Shown here in pieces: positions 1-8,147 of a DNA stretch of 64,000 nt. Under the pieces are notes generated by a model that searched no databases, was not told the origin of the DNA, and worked only from the letters and a program-made list of their open reading frames with translations. How positions within the stretch are numbered: the stretch's first letter is position 1; each line of letters opens with the position of its first letter. The stretch lies in assembly GCF_004216575.1 (NCBI RefSeq), contig NZ_SGWW01000002.1, forward strand, positions 372,001 to 436,000. The letters run 5' to 3'. The stretch comes from Microcella putealis (GTDB lineage: Bacteria > Actinomycetota > Actinomycetes > Actinomycetales > Microbacteriaceae). Made by a program: the position numbers and the translations under genes.

Positions 1-2
1 TG

Positions 3-38
3 GGTGGGCGCGGCGTGGCGCTGATGCGCATGGCCTAG
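3..38 (+). other. possible 3' end of an upstream coding sequence
   Basis: One plus-strand frame reads GGRGVALMRMA and stops at TAG 36-38. It could be the last residues of a gene that begins before the window. Too little is present to name it, and a second frame stops at 22-24, so this may equally be intergenic. The same TAG forms TAGGCT, which resembles a -10 box. Confidence 0.25.
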
Positions 39-71
39 GCTCGACCGGGCGACAAAGGAGTGTGCAACGCA

Positions 72-674
72 GTGTCTCGGTATGTGTACCTAGTGCGTCA
101 CGGTGAGCAGCAGGATGCGGAACACGGTCTTCCCGACGGCCCGCTCAGCGGCCGTGGTCAACGGCAGGCGACGGCGATCGCCGAACGACTGTCGGGCGTT
201 CCCTTCACGAGCGTGCACACCTCGCCGCTCCAGCGGGCGGTCGAGACCGCGAACTACATGACGGCTCGCATGCCCGCCATCGAGCCACAGTTGTCGGCGC
301 TTCTCATGGACTGCATCCCGTCGGGGCCCGAGCCCGAGATGCCCACCGCCTTCGAGCCGTTCTTCGGAGGAGTGACTCCTGACGAGATCGCCGCGGGTCA
401 GGCTCAAATGGCCGATGCGACGGCTGAGTGGCTGTCACCGTCGCGCGACGACCGCCACGACCTGCTCATCACCCACAACTTCGTCATTGCGTGGTTCGTG
501 CGCGAGGTGTTCGGGGCTCCGGCCTGGCGGTGGATGGGCGTGAATCAGGCCAACTGCGGGCTCACGATCATTCGCGTTCGCTCGGCCAAGCCGCCGGTGC
601 TCGTCACCCACAACGATCTCGGCCACCTGCCGACCGAGCTACGCACCGGCCTGCCCGTCGACCAGCCCTTCTAG
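72..674 (+). CDS. histidine phosphatase family protein (phosphoglycerate mutase-like)
   Basis: A 200-residue member of the histidine phosphatase superfamily, probably cytoplasmic. The catalytic motif LVRHGEQ lies at the N-terminus with the phospho-accepting His at residue 9. The TSPLQRAVET block and a later LLITHNF segment with the second catalytic His complete the family pattern. Substrate cannot be deduced. A GTG at 60 is in frame, but the Shine-Dalgarno AAAGGAG (54-60) would overlap it. GTG 72, 11 nt downstream of that site, is therefore preferred. The gene converges on the oxygenase gene that follows. Confidence 0.85.
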   Translation: MSRYVYLVRHGEQQDAEHGLPDGPLSGRGQRQATAIAERLSGVPFTSVHTSPLQRAVETANYMTARMPAIEPQLSALLMDCIPSGPEPEMPTAFEPFFGGVTPDEIAAGQAQMADATAEWLSPSRDDRHDLLITHNFVIAWFVREVFGAPAWRWMGVNQANCGLTIIRVRSAKPPVLVTHNDLGHLPTELRTGLPVDQPF

Positions 675-692
675 CGGGGGCGCCCGCCGACG

Positions 693-1604
693 TCAGCGAC
701 CGCGGTCGGCGCGTTCGGACGCAAGGCGATCGAGGCGCTGGAGCGTGTAGGCCATGCTCGATGACTGGGTGCCGAGCAGCCGCCGGGTGATGCCGAGCCC
801 GATTCGGGTGGCGGTGATCGCGGGCCACCAGGGTCGACGCAGCCCCAGCAGTTTTCGGTATTCGGCCGGAAGCGAGGCAACCGCGCCAGCGAAGAAGATG
901 CGGCACACCGGCCCGGCGCCCGCGCCGAGCGGCGGGTTCTTGAGCCAGCGCACGGCCGCGTCAACGCGGTCGTCGCGACGCAATACGGGTTTGTAGGAGG
1001 CGATGGCGGCGTGAAGCTCCGCGCGGCTGCGGGGAGGGTTGTGCATGCCCATGAGCTCGCCGGCAATCGCCCACTCGGCGACATAGGCGTCGGCGCCGCC
1101 GGGAATCGGGCCGCCCCAGGTCTCGTGGCTGCCGAGGAACGCGTCGGCGAAGACGCAGTGCACCCACCCGATGAGCTCGGCATCCTCGGCGCTGTACTCG
1201 ACGGTCTCTCCCTCGGCGGTGCGGTAGTCACCGCGCACCTTGCCGTGCAGTCGGGTGATCTGCTGGCAGACCTCTGTTGCGCGCGCCCGGTCGGCGAATG
1301 TTGTCGTCAAGACCCAGCGGACAGTTCCCGCGAGGCGGCCGAGCGGGTCCTCACGGTAGCGCGAGTGGTCGTGCACTCCGGCCATCGCCCCCGGGTGCAG
1401 GGTTTGCATGAGCAGCGCGCGAATGCCCGCGACCACGGTGGGAATGCCGTTGTGTACTTCCCAGACCGCCGATCCCGGTCCGAAAAAGCCGGCGTCCTCG
1501 CCCTCGGCGAGTTGCCGCACCCAGGCGGGCTGGCCATTCGCATCGCCCGAGAAGATGGTGAGGATTCGAGCGCGCATGCGGGTGGCGACAGCGAGGCGGG
1601 GCAT
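693..1604 (-). CDS. oxygenase MpaB family protein (DUF2236)
   Basis: A 303-residue protein of the MpaB/DUF2236 family, which is related to latex-clearing protein and includes heme-dependent oxygenases. The family core is visible at about residues 65-105: QTLHPGAMAGV, then HSRYREDPLGRL, then a TVRWVLTTTFAD helix. A second His-containing helix (WVHCVFADAFL) follows. No signal peptide or membrane segment is evident. It is a single gene facing away from the divergent persulfide operon, so context gives no substrate. Many actinobacteria carry such genes without known function. Confidence 0.8.
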   Translation of the reverse strand: MPRLAVATRMRARILTIFSGDANGQPAWVRQLAEGEDAGFFGPGSAVWEVHNGIPTVVAGIRALLMQTLHPGAMAGVHDHSRYREDPLGRLAGTVRWVLTTTFADRARATEVCQQITRLHGKVRGDYRTAEGETVEYSAEDAELIGWVHCVFADAFLGSHETWGGPIPGGADAYVAEWAIAGELMGMHNPPRSRAELHAAIASYKPVLRRDDRVDAAVRWLKNPPLGAGAGPVCRIFFAGAVASLPAEYRKLLGLRRPWWPAITATRIGLGITRRLLGTQSSSMAYTLQRLDRLASERADRGR

Positions 1605-1686
1605 GATGACTCAGCGTCGCATATGCCCCTGAATGACGGGGGAGAGCGAGCTGACGGCCGCCCCGCCCGACGCGGCACAACTACCC

Positions 1687-1716
1687 TTGCACAAAATACC
1701 CCTGGGGGTATACGAT
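1687..1716 (+). promoter_or_regulatory. promoter of the persulfide-response operon
   Basis: TTGCAC (1687-1692), an 18-bp spacer and TACGAT (1711-1716) resemble sigma-A -35 and -10 elements. The expected start of transcription falls at or next to the ATG at 1723, so the transcript is probably leaderless. The CsoR-type operator fills the spacer. Inferred from sequence only. Confidence 0.6.
1696..1711 (+). promoter_or_regulatory. CsoR/CstR-family operator
   Basis: ATACCCCTGGGGGTAT is a near-perfect palindrome of the C/G-tract type bound by CsoR-family repressors. It sits between the -35 and -10 boxes and 11 bp before the first gene of an operon that ends with a CsoR-family regulator. This points to autoregulated repression. 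Confidence 0.85.
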
Positions 1717-1722
1717 GTGATC

Positions 1723-3369
1723 ATGTCTGAACCCCGCACTTTCGTCATCATCGGCGGCGTCGCGGGCGGCATGTCCGCCGCCACGCGCCTGCGTCGCCTC
1801 GACGAGCACGCCCGCATCATCGTTCTTGAGCGTGGCGAGCACGTGTCATTCGCGAACTGTGGCCTGCCGTACCACGTGGGCGGCGTCATCGAGAGCCGCG
1901 ATGCCCTCGTCTTGCAGACGCCGCAGGCGCTCGCGGCGCGCTTCACGCTCGACGTACGGGTGCGCACCGAGGCCGTCGCGATCGACCCGACGGAACGCAG
2001 TGTGCGCGTGCGCGACCTCGCATCGGGAACCGAGGAGAGCATCCGGTACGACGCTCTCGTTCTCAGCCCCGGCGCAGCGCCGGTGCGCATCCCGATTCCG
2101 GGCGTCGAACGCGGCCTGGTGCTGCGCGACCTCGCCGATATGGATGCGATCATCGCCGCCGCCTCCACCGCGCGTCGCGCTGTGGTCGCCGGCGCCGGTT
2201 TCATCGGCCTCGAGCTCGCCGAAAACTTGCGACACCGCGGTCTTGAGGTGACCGTGGTGGAGATGCTGCCGCAGGTGTTGCGCCCCTTCGACGTCGAGAT
2301 GGCGGGCCTCGTTGCCGAGCGCATTCGCGACGCCGGCGTCGAGTTGCGCCTCAGCACCGGCCTCACCGCCATCGAGGACGGCCACGTCGTGGTGGGTGAC
2401 GGCGAGACGATTCCCGCCGACCTCGTGGTGCTCAGCGTGGGAGTGCGGCCCGAGTCGGGGCTGGCCCGCGACGCCGGGCTTGAGCTCGACGAGCGCGGCT
2501 ACATCGTCGTCGATGAGCACCAGCGCACCTCCGACCCGCACATCTATGCCGTGGGCGACGCGGTCGTCAAGCAGCGCTTCGACGGCCCGGCCTCACCGGT
2601 CTGGCTCGCCGGGCTCGCGAATCGCCACGGGCGCCTCGCGGCCGATGCGATCGCTGGCACCCCCCACGCAGCCGTTCCCGCGCTCGGTACCGCGATCATC
2701 GGCCTCTTTGGCGTAACCGCCGCCACGGTGGGCCGCACCGAGCGCGAATTGCGCGACGAGGGGCGCGACATTCGCGTAATCCACACACACCCGATGGATC
2801 ACGCGGGCTACTACCCGGGTGCCACACAGTTGGCCATCAAGCTCATCATCGACGCCGCGAGTGACCGCATCCTCGGCGCGCAGGCGGTGGGCGAGTCGGG
2901 CGCCGACAAACGCATCGACGTCATCGCGACCGCCATGGCCGGGGGGTTGACCGCCTCCCAGCTCGCCGACCTCGAACTCGCCTACGCGCCGCAGTTCGCC
3001 AGTGCGAAAGACCCGGTCAACATGCTGGGCTACGTCGCCGACAACCTCGCCGCCGGTGAGCGGAGCGTGCAGTGGCACGAGCTCGAGGCGCTCCAGGCCG
3101 ACGGGTGGCTACTCGTCGACGTGCGCACCGAGGGCGAGAACGCCGCGGGTGCGATTCCCGGCTCGCGGCTGATCCCCCTCGACGAGCTGCGTGAGCACGC
3201 CGAGAGCCTGCGGGGTGAGCGCGTCATCGTGCACTGCAAGGTCGGTCAGCGCGGCCACACGGCGGCACGCCTGCTCGAGCAGTACGGTGTGACCGTTGCG
3301 AACCTTGACGGCGGCTACCTCACCTGGAGCGCCGGAGTCGCGGCGACGAGCCCGAAGGGGGCCGCATGA
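1723..3369 (+). CDS. CoA-disulfide reductase-like FAD oxidoreductase with C-terminal rhodanese domain
   Basis: A 548-residue fusion. The N-terminal pyridine nucleotide-disulfide oxidoreductase part has the FAD motif GGVAGG (11-16), the redox Cys46 in NCGLPY typical of CoA-disulfide/CoA-persulfide reductases, and the NAD(P)H motif GAGFIG (157-162). The C-terminal rhodanese domain (about 455-540) carries the persulfide-accepting Cys505 in HCKVGQR. The family reduces CoA disulfides or persulfides and releases sulfide. First gene of a three-gene operon with ATGA overlaps. ATG 1723 is chosen because it fits the leaderless promoter; longer in-frame starts would run through the promoter and operator. 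Confidence 0.9.
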   Translation: MSEPRTFVIIGGVAGGMSAATRLRRLDEHARIIVLERGEHVSFANCGLPYHVGGVIESRDALVLQTPQALAARFTLDVRVRTEAVAIDPTERSVRVRDLASGTEESIRYDALVLSPGAAPVRIPIPGVERGLVLRDLADMDAIIAAASTARRAVVAGAGFIGLELAENLRHRGLEVTVVEMLPQVLRPFDVEMAGLVAERIRDAGVELRLSTGLTAIEDGHVVVGDGETIPADLVVLSVGVRPESGLARDAGLELDERGYIVVDEHQRTSDPHIYAVGDAVVKQRFDGPASPVWLAGLANRHGRLAADAIAGTPHAAVPALGTAIIGLFGVTAATVGRTERELRDEGRDIRVIHTHPMDHAGYYPGATQLAIKLIIDAASDRILGAQAVGESGADKRIDVIATAMAGGLTASQLADLELAYAPQFASAKDPVNMLGYVADNLAAGERSVQWHELEALQADGWLLVDVRTEGENAAGAIPGSRLIPLDELREHAESLRGERVIVHCKVGQRGHTAARLLEQYGVTVANLDGGYLTWSAGVAATSPKGAA

Positions 3370-3686
3370 CGACCGAAATCGATGTCGACCGCTTGGTCGT
3401 CGTCATGGCCGAGGGCGCCCGCGTCATCGACGTGCGCGAGCCCGACGAGTACGCCGAGGCTCATGTGCCGGGCGTCGAACTGGTGCCGCTCGGCACGGTG
3501 CCCGACAACGTCGATCGGCTCGCCGGTCACGATGGCCCGCTCTACGTCATCTGCCGGTCCGGAGCCCGCAGCCTCCGCGCTGCCGAGTATCTCGAAGCGA
3601 ACGGCATCGAGGCCATCTCGGTCGCGGGCGGCACGATGGCGTGGGTGGAGCGCGGCCTTGACTACGAGACAGGAGCAGACTCATGA
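3366..3686 (+). CDS. rhodanese-like domain protein
   Basis: A 106-residue single-domain rhodanese, presumably a cytoplasmic sulfurtransferase that moves sulfane sulfur. The N-terminal half has the RVIDVREPDEYAEAHVPG block. The catalytic Cys lies in the loop ICRSGARS, and a GGTMAW motif closes the domain. It overlaps the preceding flavoprotein-rhodanese gene by ATGA and the following repressor gene by ATGA. That makes translational coupling and a shared role in persulfide handling likely. Confidence 0.9.
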   Translation: MTTEIDVDRLVVVMAEGARVIDVREPDEYAEAHVPGVELVPLGTVPDNVDRLAGHDGPLYVICRSGARSLRAAEYLEANGIEAISVAGGTMAWVERGLDYETGADS

Positions 3687-3952
3687 CCCAGATTCCCGAG
3701 CACGAGGTGCCGCGCATCGCCAACCGCCTCCGTCGCGCACAGGGGCAGCTGGGTGCGGTGCTCGCCATGATCGAAGATGGCCGCGACTGCCGTGACGTCG
3801 TCACGCAACTGTCGGCCGTCTCGAGTGCCGTCGACCGTGCAGGCTTCGCGATCATCGCCTCGGCGATGAAAGAGTGCTTGCGCGAGGGCTCAAGCGACGA
3901 TCAGGCGATCGAGGTTGCCCAACTCGAGAAGATGTTCCTCAGCCTCTCGTAG
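3683..3952 (+). CDS. CsoR-family repressor, CstR-like persulfide sensor
   Basis: An 89-residue all-helical CsoR-family repressor. Two conserved cysteines are present, Cys36 (DCRDV) and Cys65 (KECL). The His that copper-sensing CsoR uses four residues before the second Cys is Ala61 here. A Cys pair without that His is the CstR pattern, which senses persulfides rather than Cu(I). The two rhodanese-containing genes upstream support this. It probably represses its own operon through the operator at 1696-1711. Its 3' end overlaps the convergent acetyltransferase gene by 14 bp. Confidence 0.85.
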   Translation: MTQIPEHEVPRIANRLRRAQGQLGAVLAMIEDGRDCRDVVTQLSAVSSAVDRAGFAIIASAMKECLREGSSDDQAIEVAQLEKMFLSLS

Positions 3953-4436
3953 CGAGCTCAAGCCCCAGCCACGTGTTGGCGTTGGGGTTGTCGTTGTACG
4001 GCGCAACCGGGGTGAAGCCCAGCGCGGTGTACAGGGCACCGGCGGCCTCGAGGCTGCTGTGCGTATCCAACACGAGCTCCGCAGCGCCCAGTTCACGGGC
4101 CCGCACGGCGAGCTCGGCGATCAGGGCAGCGCCGTGGCCGCGACGTCGCGCGTGCGGCTGCACCCACAGGTGCTTGAGTTCCGCACGCGGCCCGACAGGC
4201 CCGGCATCGATCATCCGGATGCCGCCGCACCCGACATCGGCCGGTTCCCCCGCGAGGTTTTCGTCTTCCACGATGAGAAACACCCCCCGGGGCGGCGCGA
4301 ACTGCGCCGCGTCCGGCCAGGTGCGGTGGTACTCGCGCGACGCGCGATCAAACTGCTCGGCACGCATCGCGAAATACTGCTCGAGCAGGATGCGCGCGGC
4401 CGGGTCATCGGGGGAGCTCTCGCGCCAGATTGTCAC
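3939..4436 (-). CDS. GNAT family N-acetyltransferase
   Basis: A 165-residue GNAT-fold acetyltransferase. The acetyl-CoA pyrophosphate loop is visible as VQPHARRRGHGAAL near residues 96-109, followed by the helix-strand region LYTALGFTPV of motif B. Substrate is unknown. The frame stays open upstream, but residues before GTG 4436 look like a shadow of dapB on the opposite strand, so the start at VTIWRESS is preferred. It is convergent with the CstR-like gene and divergent from dapB. Confidence 0.85.
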   Translation of the reverse strand: MTIWRESSPDDPAARILLEQYFAMRAEQFDRASREYHRTWPDAAQFAPPRGVFLIVEDENLAGEPADVGCGGIRMIDAGPVGPRAELKHLWVQPHARRRGHGAALIAELAVRARELGAAELVLDTHSSLEAAGALYTALGFTPVAPYNDNPNANTWLGLELATRG

Positions 4437-4483
4437 CCCCGAAGCGTATCGAGGCGCGAGGCGGAGCCCCAGCGGCGGCGCAC

Positions 4484-4489
4484 TAGGCT
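4484..4489 (+). promoter_or_regulatory. -10-like box, leaderless dapB
   Basis: TAGGCT ends 7 nt before the dapB ATG, so transcription should begin at or beside the start codon. No Shine-Dalgarno is visible. Confidence 0.55.
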
Positions 4490-4496
4490 CGCTGTC

Positions 4497-5240
4497 ATGG
4501 TCACCCGTGTCGCCGTCGTCGGCGCGAGCGGACGCCTCGGCTCCGTCGCCTGCCGTGTCATCGAAGAGCAGTCCGACCTCCGTCTCGCCGCGCGGCTGAA
4601 CTCCCGCAGCGACCTCGACGAGATGCTCGGCGCCGACGTCGTGCTCGATGTCACGACGCCCGGTGTGTCGTCGACGGTTGTCGACCACGCGGTGCGCGCC
4701 GGCCTCGACGTGGTGGTCGGGACGAGCGGCTGGAGCGAGGAGCGCCTGCGCTTACTGCGCACCCTGCTCGCCGGCCACCCCGATCGGGGCGTCATCGTGG
4801 TGCCGAACTTCTCGGTGGGTTCCGTGCTCGCGACCCACTTCGCGCAGACGGCTGCGCGCTTCTACGAGTCGATCGAGATCATCGAGGCGCACCACGCCGC
4901 GAAGGTCGACTCACCGTCGGGTACCGCCGTGCGCACCGCCGAACTCATCGGCCGCGCCCGCGCCGACATCGGCCCTGTCGTCGCCCCCCACGTCGATCAG
5001 CGCGCGCGTGGCCAGCAGGTTGCCGGCGTGCCCGTGCACTCGCTGCGCCTGCAGGGTGTCGTCGCGCAGCAGGAGGTCATGCTCGGCGGCGACGGTGAGG
5101 TGCTCACCATCCGTCACCAGACGCTCTCGCCCTCCAGTTACGAGCAGGGCATTCTGCTCGCGCTGCGCGCGGCTGCCGAGCACACAGGCCTCACGGTCGG
5201 CCTCGATTCCCTCATCGGCCTTGGGCCGGGCGCCGAATGA
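4497..5240 (+). CDS. dapB: 4-hydroxy-tetrahydrodipicolinate reductase
   Basis: A 247-residue DapB, the NAD(P)H-dependent reductase after DapA in lysine/diaminopimelate synthesis. The dinucleotide motif GASGRLG lies at 9-15. The catalytic signature AHHAAKVDSPSGTA starts at 131, with His132/His133 and Lys136 as substrate-binding and catalytic residues. Length is normal for the family. ATG 4497 follows a leaderless-type -10 box. The stop codon overlaps the start of the next membrane-protein gene by ATGA. Confidence 0.95.
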   Translation: MVTRVAVVGASGRLGSVACRVIEEQSDLRLAARLNSRSDLDEMLGADVVLDVTTPGVSSTVVDHAVRAGLDVVVGTSGWSEERLRLLRTLLAGHPDRGVIVVPNFSVGSVLATHFAQTAARFYESIEIIEAHHAAKVDSPSGTAVRTAELIGRARADIGPVVAPHVDQRARGQQVAGVPVHSLRLQGVVAQQEVMLGGDGEVLTIRHQTLSPSSYEQGILLALRAAAEHTGLTVGLDSLIGLGPGAE

Positions 5241-5686
5241 GCCGCACCCGCATCGGTGTCGTCGTCATGGCGGCGCTGCTGGCCCTCTACCTCGTGGTCG
5301 TGGGGCTCTACGCCGTGCGCCTCGTGACCGACCCGCTTCCCGTCGTTCAGGCGATGGGCTGGGCGCTCATCCTCCTGCCCCTGCTGGGTGCGTGGGCGCT
5401 CGCCGCCGAACTGCGTTTCGGCGTGCAGGCTGAGCGGCTCGCCACGCAGCTCGAGGCCGAGGGGGGCCTGCCCGACGACGAACTGCCGGCCTCGGCAAGT
5501 GGTCGGCTCGACCGCGAGCGCGCCGACGCGCTGTTCGCGCGCTACAAGGCCGAGGTCGAGGCCGACCCCGAGCCGTGGCAGAACTGGTTCCGGCTCGCGC
5601 TCGCCTACGACGGTGCGCGCGATCGTCGTCGAGCCCGCTGGGCGACGCGCGAGGCGATTCGCCGCGAACGCGACGCGCGCGCCTAG
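5237..5686 (+). CDS. membrane-anchored TPR-like hypothetical protein
   Basis: A 149-residue protein with two predicted membrane helices (about 7-30 and 37-58). A charged cytoplasmic part follows, whose end (DPEPWQNWFRLALAYDGARDRRRARWATREA) resembles one tetratricopeptide hairpin. It overlaps dapB by ATGA, so it is co-translated with it. No enzymatic motif is visible and the function is unknown. Its stop codon lies inside a short GC hairpin (5676-5692) before the convergent gene. Confidence 0.7.
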   Translation: MSRTRIGVVVMAALLALYLVVVGLYAVRLVTDPLPVVQAMGWALILLPLLGAWALAAELRFGVQAERLATQLEAEGGLPDDELPASASGRLDRERADALFARYKAEVEADPEPWQNWFRLALAYDGARDRRRARWATREAIRRERDARA

Positions 5687-5709
5687 CGCGCGCCGCGTAT
5701 CCGGCGCTG

Positions 5710-6627
5710 TTACGCGTCGCGGTTCGGGGTGACCAGGGCGTCGATCGCTTGCTCGACGGTGGTGTGCCGGAAGACGAATCCGTCGTCGAGCAGAGCCTGC
5801 GGCACCATCTTCTGGCTCGAGAGCAGCAACTCTCGCCCCGCGTCCCCCATCCCGATCTCGATGAGCTTCTCGGGGAGGGTGAACAGGTGCCAGCGATGCA
5901 TCGCGCTCGCGAGCGCGCGGGTCACGCGGTCGCTCGTCGCGGGCGTCGGGCCGGCAAGATTCACGGGGCCCGCGAGCGTCGACGTCAGCAGGTGGCGAAT
6001 CGCGGCCGCCTCGTCGTACAGGCTGATCCAGGGCCAGTGCTGCCCTCCGGTGCCGATGCGCGCCGCTGCCCCGAGCCCCGTCAGCAGGCGCAGCGGCGTC
6101 ATCGCGCCACCCGGCCCGATCACGAGGCCCGTGCGCGCGAGCACGACCCGCGTCGCCTCGGGGGCGAGCAGGGCAGCCTGCTCCCACGCTTCGACCACGT
6201 CGGCAAGAAACCCCTCGCCCCGGCTCGCCGACTCGTCAAGACGCACGGCGGGGCGGTCGCCGTAGATGCCGACTGCCGAGCCGCTGACGAAGACGCGCGG
6301 GGGAGTGCTGGCCATTCCCATGGCTTCGGCGAGCGCACGCGTCGCGTGCACCCGCGACTCGAGAATCTGCTTTTTCCAGCCGTTCGTCCACGGGATGCGC
6401 GAAATCGATGCGCCCGAGAGATTCACGACAGCGTCGACCGAGTCGAGCACGCGGAAGTCGAGCACCCGCGACTCGGGCGACCAGGCAAACTCGTGCTCGT
6501 TCTTCGGCTGGCGCCGCACGAGGGTCGTGACGACGTGCCCGTCGGCCCGCAGCTGCCGCTGCAGCTCAGTGCCGATCATGCCGGACGCGCCGGCGATCAG
6601 CACGCGCAGGGGCGTGGATGCCGCCAC
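5710..6627 (-). CDS. TIGR01777-family NAD-dependent epimerase/dehydratase-like protein
   Basis: A 305-residue extended short-chain dehydrogenase of the YfcH/TIGR01777 type. The Rossmann motif GASGMIG is near residue 13. The family landmarks VNLSGASI, WTNGWKKQILESRV and FVSGSAVGIYGD follow, and the C-terminal domain contains LLSSQKMVPQALL. The biochemical role of this family is unsettled. The GTG start shares one base with the stop codon of the upstream OsmC gene, so both probably lie on one transcript. Confidence 0.9.
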   Translation of the reverse strand: MAASTPLRVLIAGASGMIGTELQRQLRADGHVVTTLVRRQPKNEHEFAWSPESRVLDFRVLDSVDAVVNLSGASISRIPWTNGWKKQILESRVHATRALAEAMGMASTPPRVFVSGSAVGIYGDRPAVRLDESASRGEGFLADVVEAWEQAALLAPEATRVVLARTGLVIGPGGAMTPLRLLTGLGAAARIGTGGQHWPWISLYDEAAAIRHLLTSTLAGPVNLAGPTPATSDRVTRALASAMHRWHLFTLPEKLIEIGMGDAGRELLLSSQKMVPQALLDDGFVFRHTTVEQAIDALVTPNRDA

Positions 6628-7052
6628 TACGCGAGGGTCGCTTCGAGCGTGATCGAGACGCCAGCGAGCGCCGCCGACACGGGGCAGTTCTTCTTCGCGT
6701 CTTCGGCAAACTCGGCAAAGGTCTCGGCCGAAATGCCGGGAACCTTCGCGTTCACGAGCAGGTGGCTTCCCGTGATGCCCTCACCGGGCTGGAAGGTCAC
6801 CGCCGCCGTCACCTGCAGGCTGTCGGGCGCGTGGCCCGCACCCGTCAGCGCGTGCGAGAGCGCCATCGAGTAGCACGCCGAGTGGGCGGCGCCCAGCAGC
6901 TCTTCGGGGGTCGTGGTGCCGGCAACGCCCTCGCTGCGGGCGGCCCACGTCACCGGAAACTCTGCGGCGTCTGAGGTGTCGAGCGAGGTCGTACCCCGCC
7001 CATCCGTCAGGGATCCGAACCAGAGGGTCGTCGCTTCACTCGTCACTGCCAT
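6627..7052 (-). CDS. OsmC family peroxiredoxin-like protein
   Basis: A 141-residue OsmC/Ohr-type thiol peroxidase that would reduce organic hydroperoxides. Both redox cysteines are present, the first in HSACYSMALS and the second in KKNCPVSAAL. The N-terminal LWFGSLTDGRG strand and a central GEGITGSHL segment fit OsmC rather than Ohr, but I cannot separate the subfamilies firmly. A strong Shine-Dalgarno, AAAGGAG, lies 7 nt before the ATG. It belongs to a minus-strand run of redox genes reaching up to 8054. Confidence 0.9.
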   Translation of the reverse strand: MAVTSEATTLWFGSLTDGRGTTSLDTSDAAEFPVTWAARSEGVAGTTTPEELLGAAHSACYSMALSHALTGAGHAPDSLQVTAAVTFQPGEGITGSHLLVNAKVPGISAETFAEFAEDAKKNCPVSAALAGVSITLEATLA

Positions 7053-7128
7053 GGTCGGTCTCCTTTGTCGCTGAGCTACGGGGGCTCAAGCCTAGAACCC
7101 GCAGGCGAGCGACGGGTAGAGACGACTC

Positions 7129-7629
7129 TCAGGCAGTCTTGCGTCCGAGCAGCCCGGCACGCACGAGCAGCACGTACAGCTGGCAGCCGAGGCAGTACGC
7201 GAACGCAGCGTTCAAGAAGGCCGCCACGAACGCCGCTGCCGCCGAGGCGACGAGCGCGTACGGAACGCCAGCGAGGTGCAGGGCGAGGCCCACGCCGGTA
7301 ACGAGCAGACCGACACCCTGGGCGAAGGTCGGCGCTGCCGGGTCTTCGCGCTCGGTCGGCGCACCCAGCCGGGGCGCGATGAGGGTGCGAAACACCGCGC
7401 CGTAGGGGTGGCGCGCGATGCCGGCGAACGCGCCCCACGCGAAGAGCGCGACGAGCAGCGTCTGCAGCACGGCGGCGGGTTCGGTGAGGCGCTCGACGAG
7501 CGTCCCCCCGAGCGGGGTCGCGAGGCCGAGTGCAATCACCACGAGCAGGAGCACGCTCGTGATCGAGGCGCCAAAGCGTGGGCCGCGCGGGTCAATGCCC
7601 GGGCGAGCGGCGGGCGATGTGGCGCTCAC
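7129..7629 (-). CDS. DUF4395 domain membrane protein
   Basis: A 166-residue membrane protein with about four hydrophobic helices and the DUF4395 landmark FAYCLGCQLY near the C-terminus, a conserved CxxC in a membrane context. The GTG start overlaps the stop of the upstream thioredoxin-like gene by GTGA. DUF4395 proteins often sit beside thioredoxin-like or rhodanese proteins in actinobacteria. A role in thiol or sulfur transfer across the membrane is an inference. The gap to the OsmC gene is 76 bp. Confidence 0.85.
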   Translation of the reverse strand: MSATSPAARPGIDPRGPRFGASITSVLLLVVIALGLATPLGGTLVERLTEPAAVLQTLLVALFAWGAFAGIARHPYGAVFRTLIAPRLGAPTEREDPAAPTFAQGVGLLVTGVGLALHLAGVPYALVASAAAAFVAAFLNAAFAYCLGCQLYVLLVRAGLLGRKTA

Positions 7630-8054
7630 GCGGCGACCCCTGCGGGGGTGCGGCGAGCATCCTCAAGCGTCTCGCGAACGGTCGCGGCGGCAGCCGCGCC
7701 GATGATGCGCGAGCGCACCCGCCCGACGCGATCGACGACGAGCGTCGTCGGCGTCGACAGCACGCCCAGTTCGCGGACGAGGTCAGGATGCTCGGTGACG
7801 TCGATCTCGCGGTGGCCGACCGTCTCGTCAGCGGTCGCGATCTGCCCGCCGACGCGGCGCATCGCGACGCAGGCCGAGCACACCGGGCTCGACAACTGCA
7901 GCAGGGTCAGTTCGGCCTCGGCATCGAGCAGGGCGGTGTCGACGTGTTGGCCGTCGGCCCGCACACGGCCCGTGCGGGCGCGCACGACGACGCCAATGAG
8001 CGTTGAGACGGCGACGAGCGCGATGAGTACGCCGGCGATAAGGAGCGGGTCCAT
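7626..8054 (-). CDS. membrane-anchored thioredoxin-like protein
   Basis: A 142-residue protein with one N-terminal membrane helix (about 4-26) and a thioredoxin-fold domain. The redox motif CSAC sits in the segment SSPVCSACVAM, and the cis-Pro region STPTTLVV is present. The active site probably faces outward, although topology is inferred. It is translationally coupled to the DUF4395 gene, so the two likely form a thiol-redox pair. Confidence 0.85.
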   Translation of the reverse strand: MDPLLIAGVLIALVAVSTLIGVVVRARTGRVRADGQHVDTALLDAEAELTLLQLSSPVCSACVAMRRVGGQIATADETVGHREIDVTEHPDLVRELGVLSTPTTLVVDRVGRVRSRIIGAAAAATVRETLEDARRTPAGVAA

Positions 8055-8147
8055 GGTGAGAGAAAACTACGACGGGGGGCTGGAATATTCCCCTCGTGTG
8101 ACGCTGCGTGACCGCGGGGCGCACCCGGAGCCGGCACCGTGAGCGGC

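Noticed and set aside
60..62. GTG 60 as start of the histidine phosphatase
   Set aside because: The Shine-Dalgarno AAAGGAG runs into this codon; GTG 72 has workable spacing.
3683..3952. Copper-sensing CsoR
   Set aside because: The His ligand of CsoR is replaced by Ala61 and the operon encodes sulfur-transfer enzymes rather than a copper exporter, so CstR-like is preferred.
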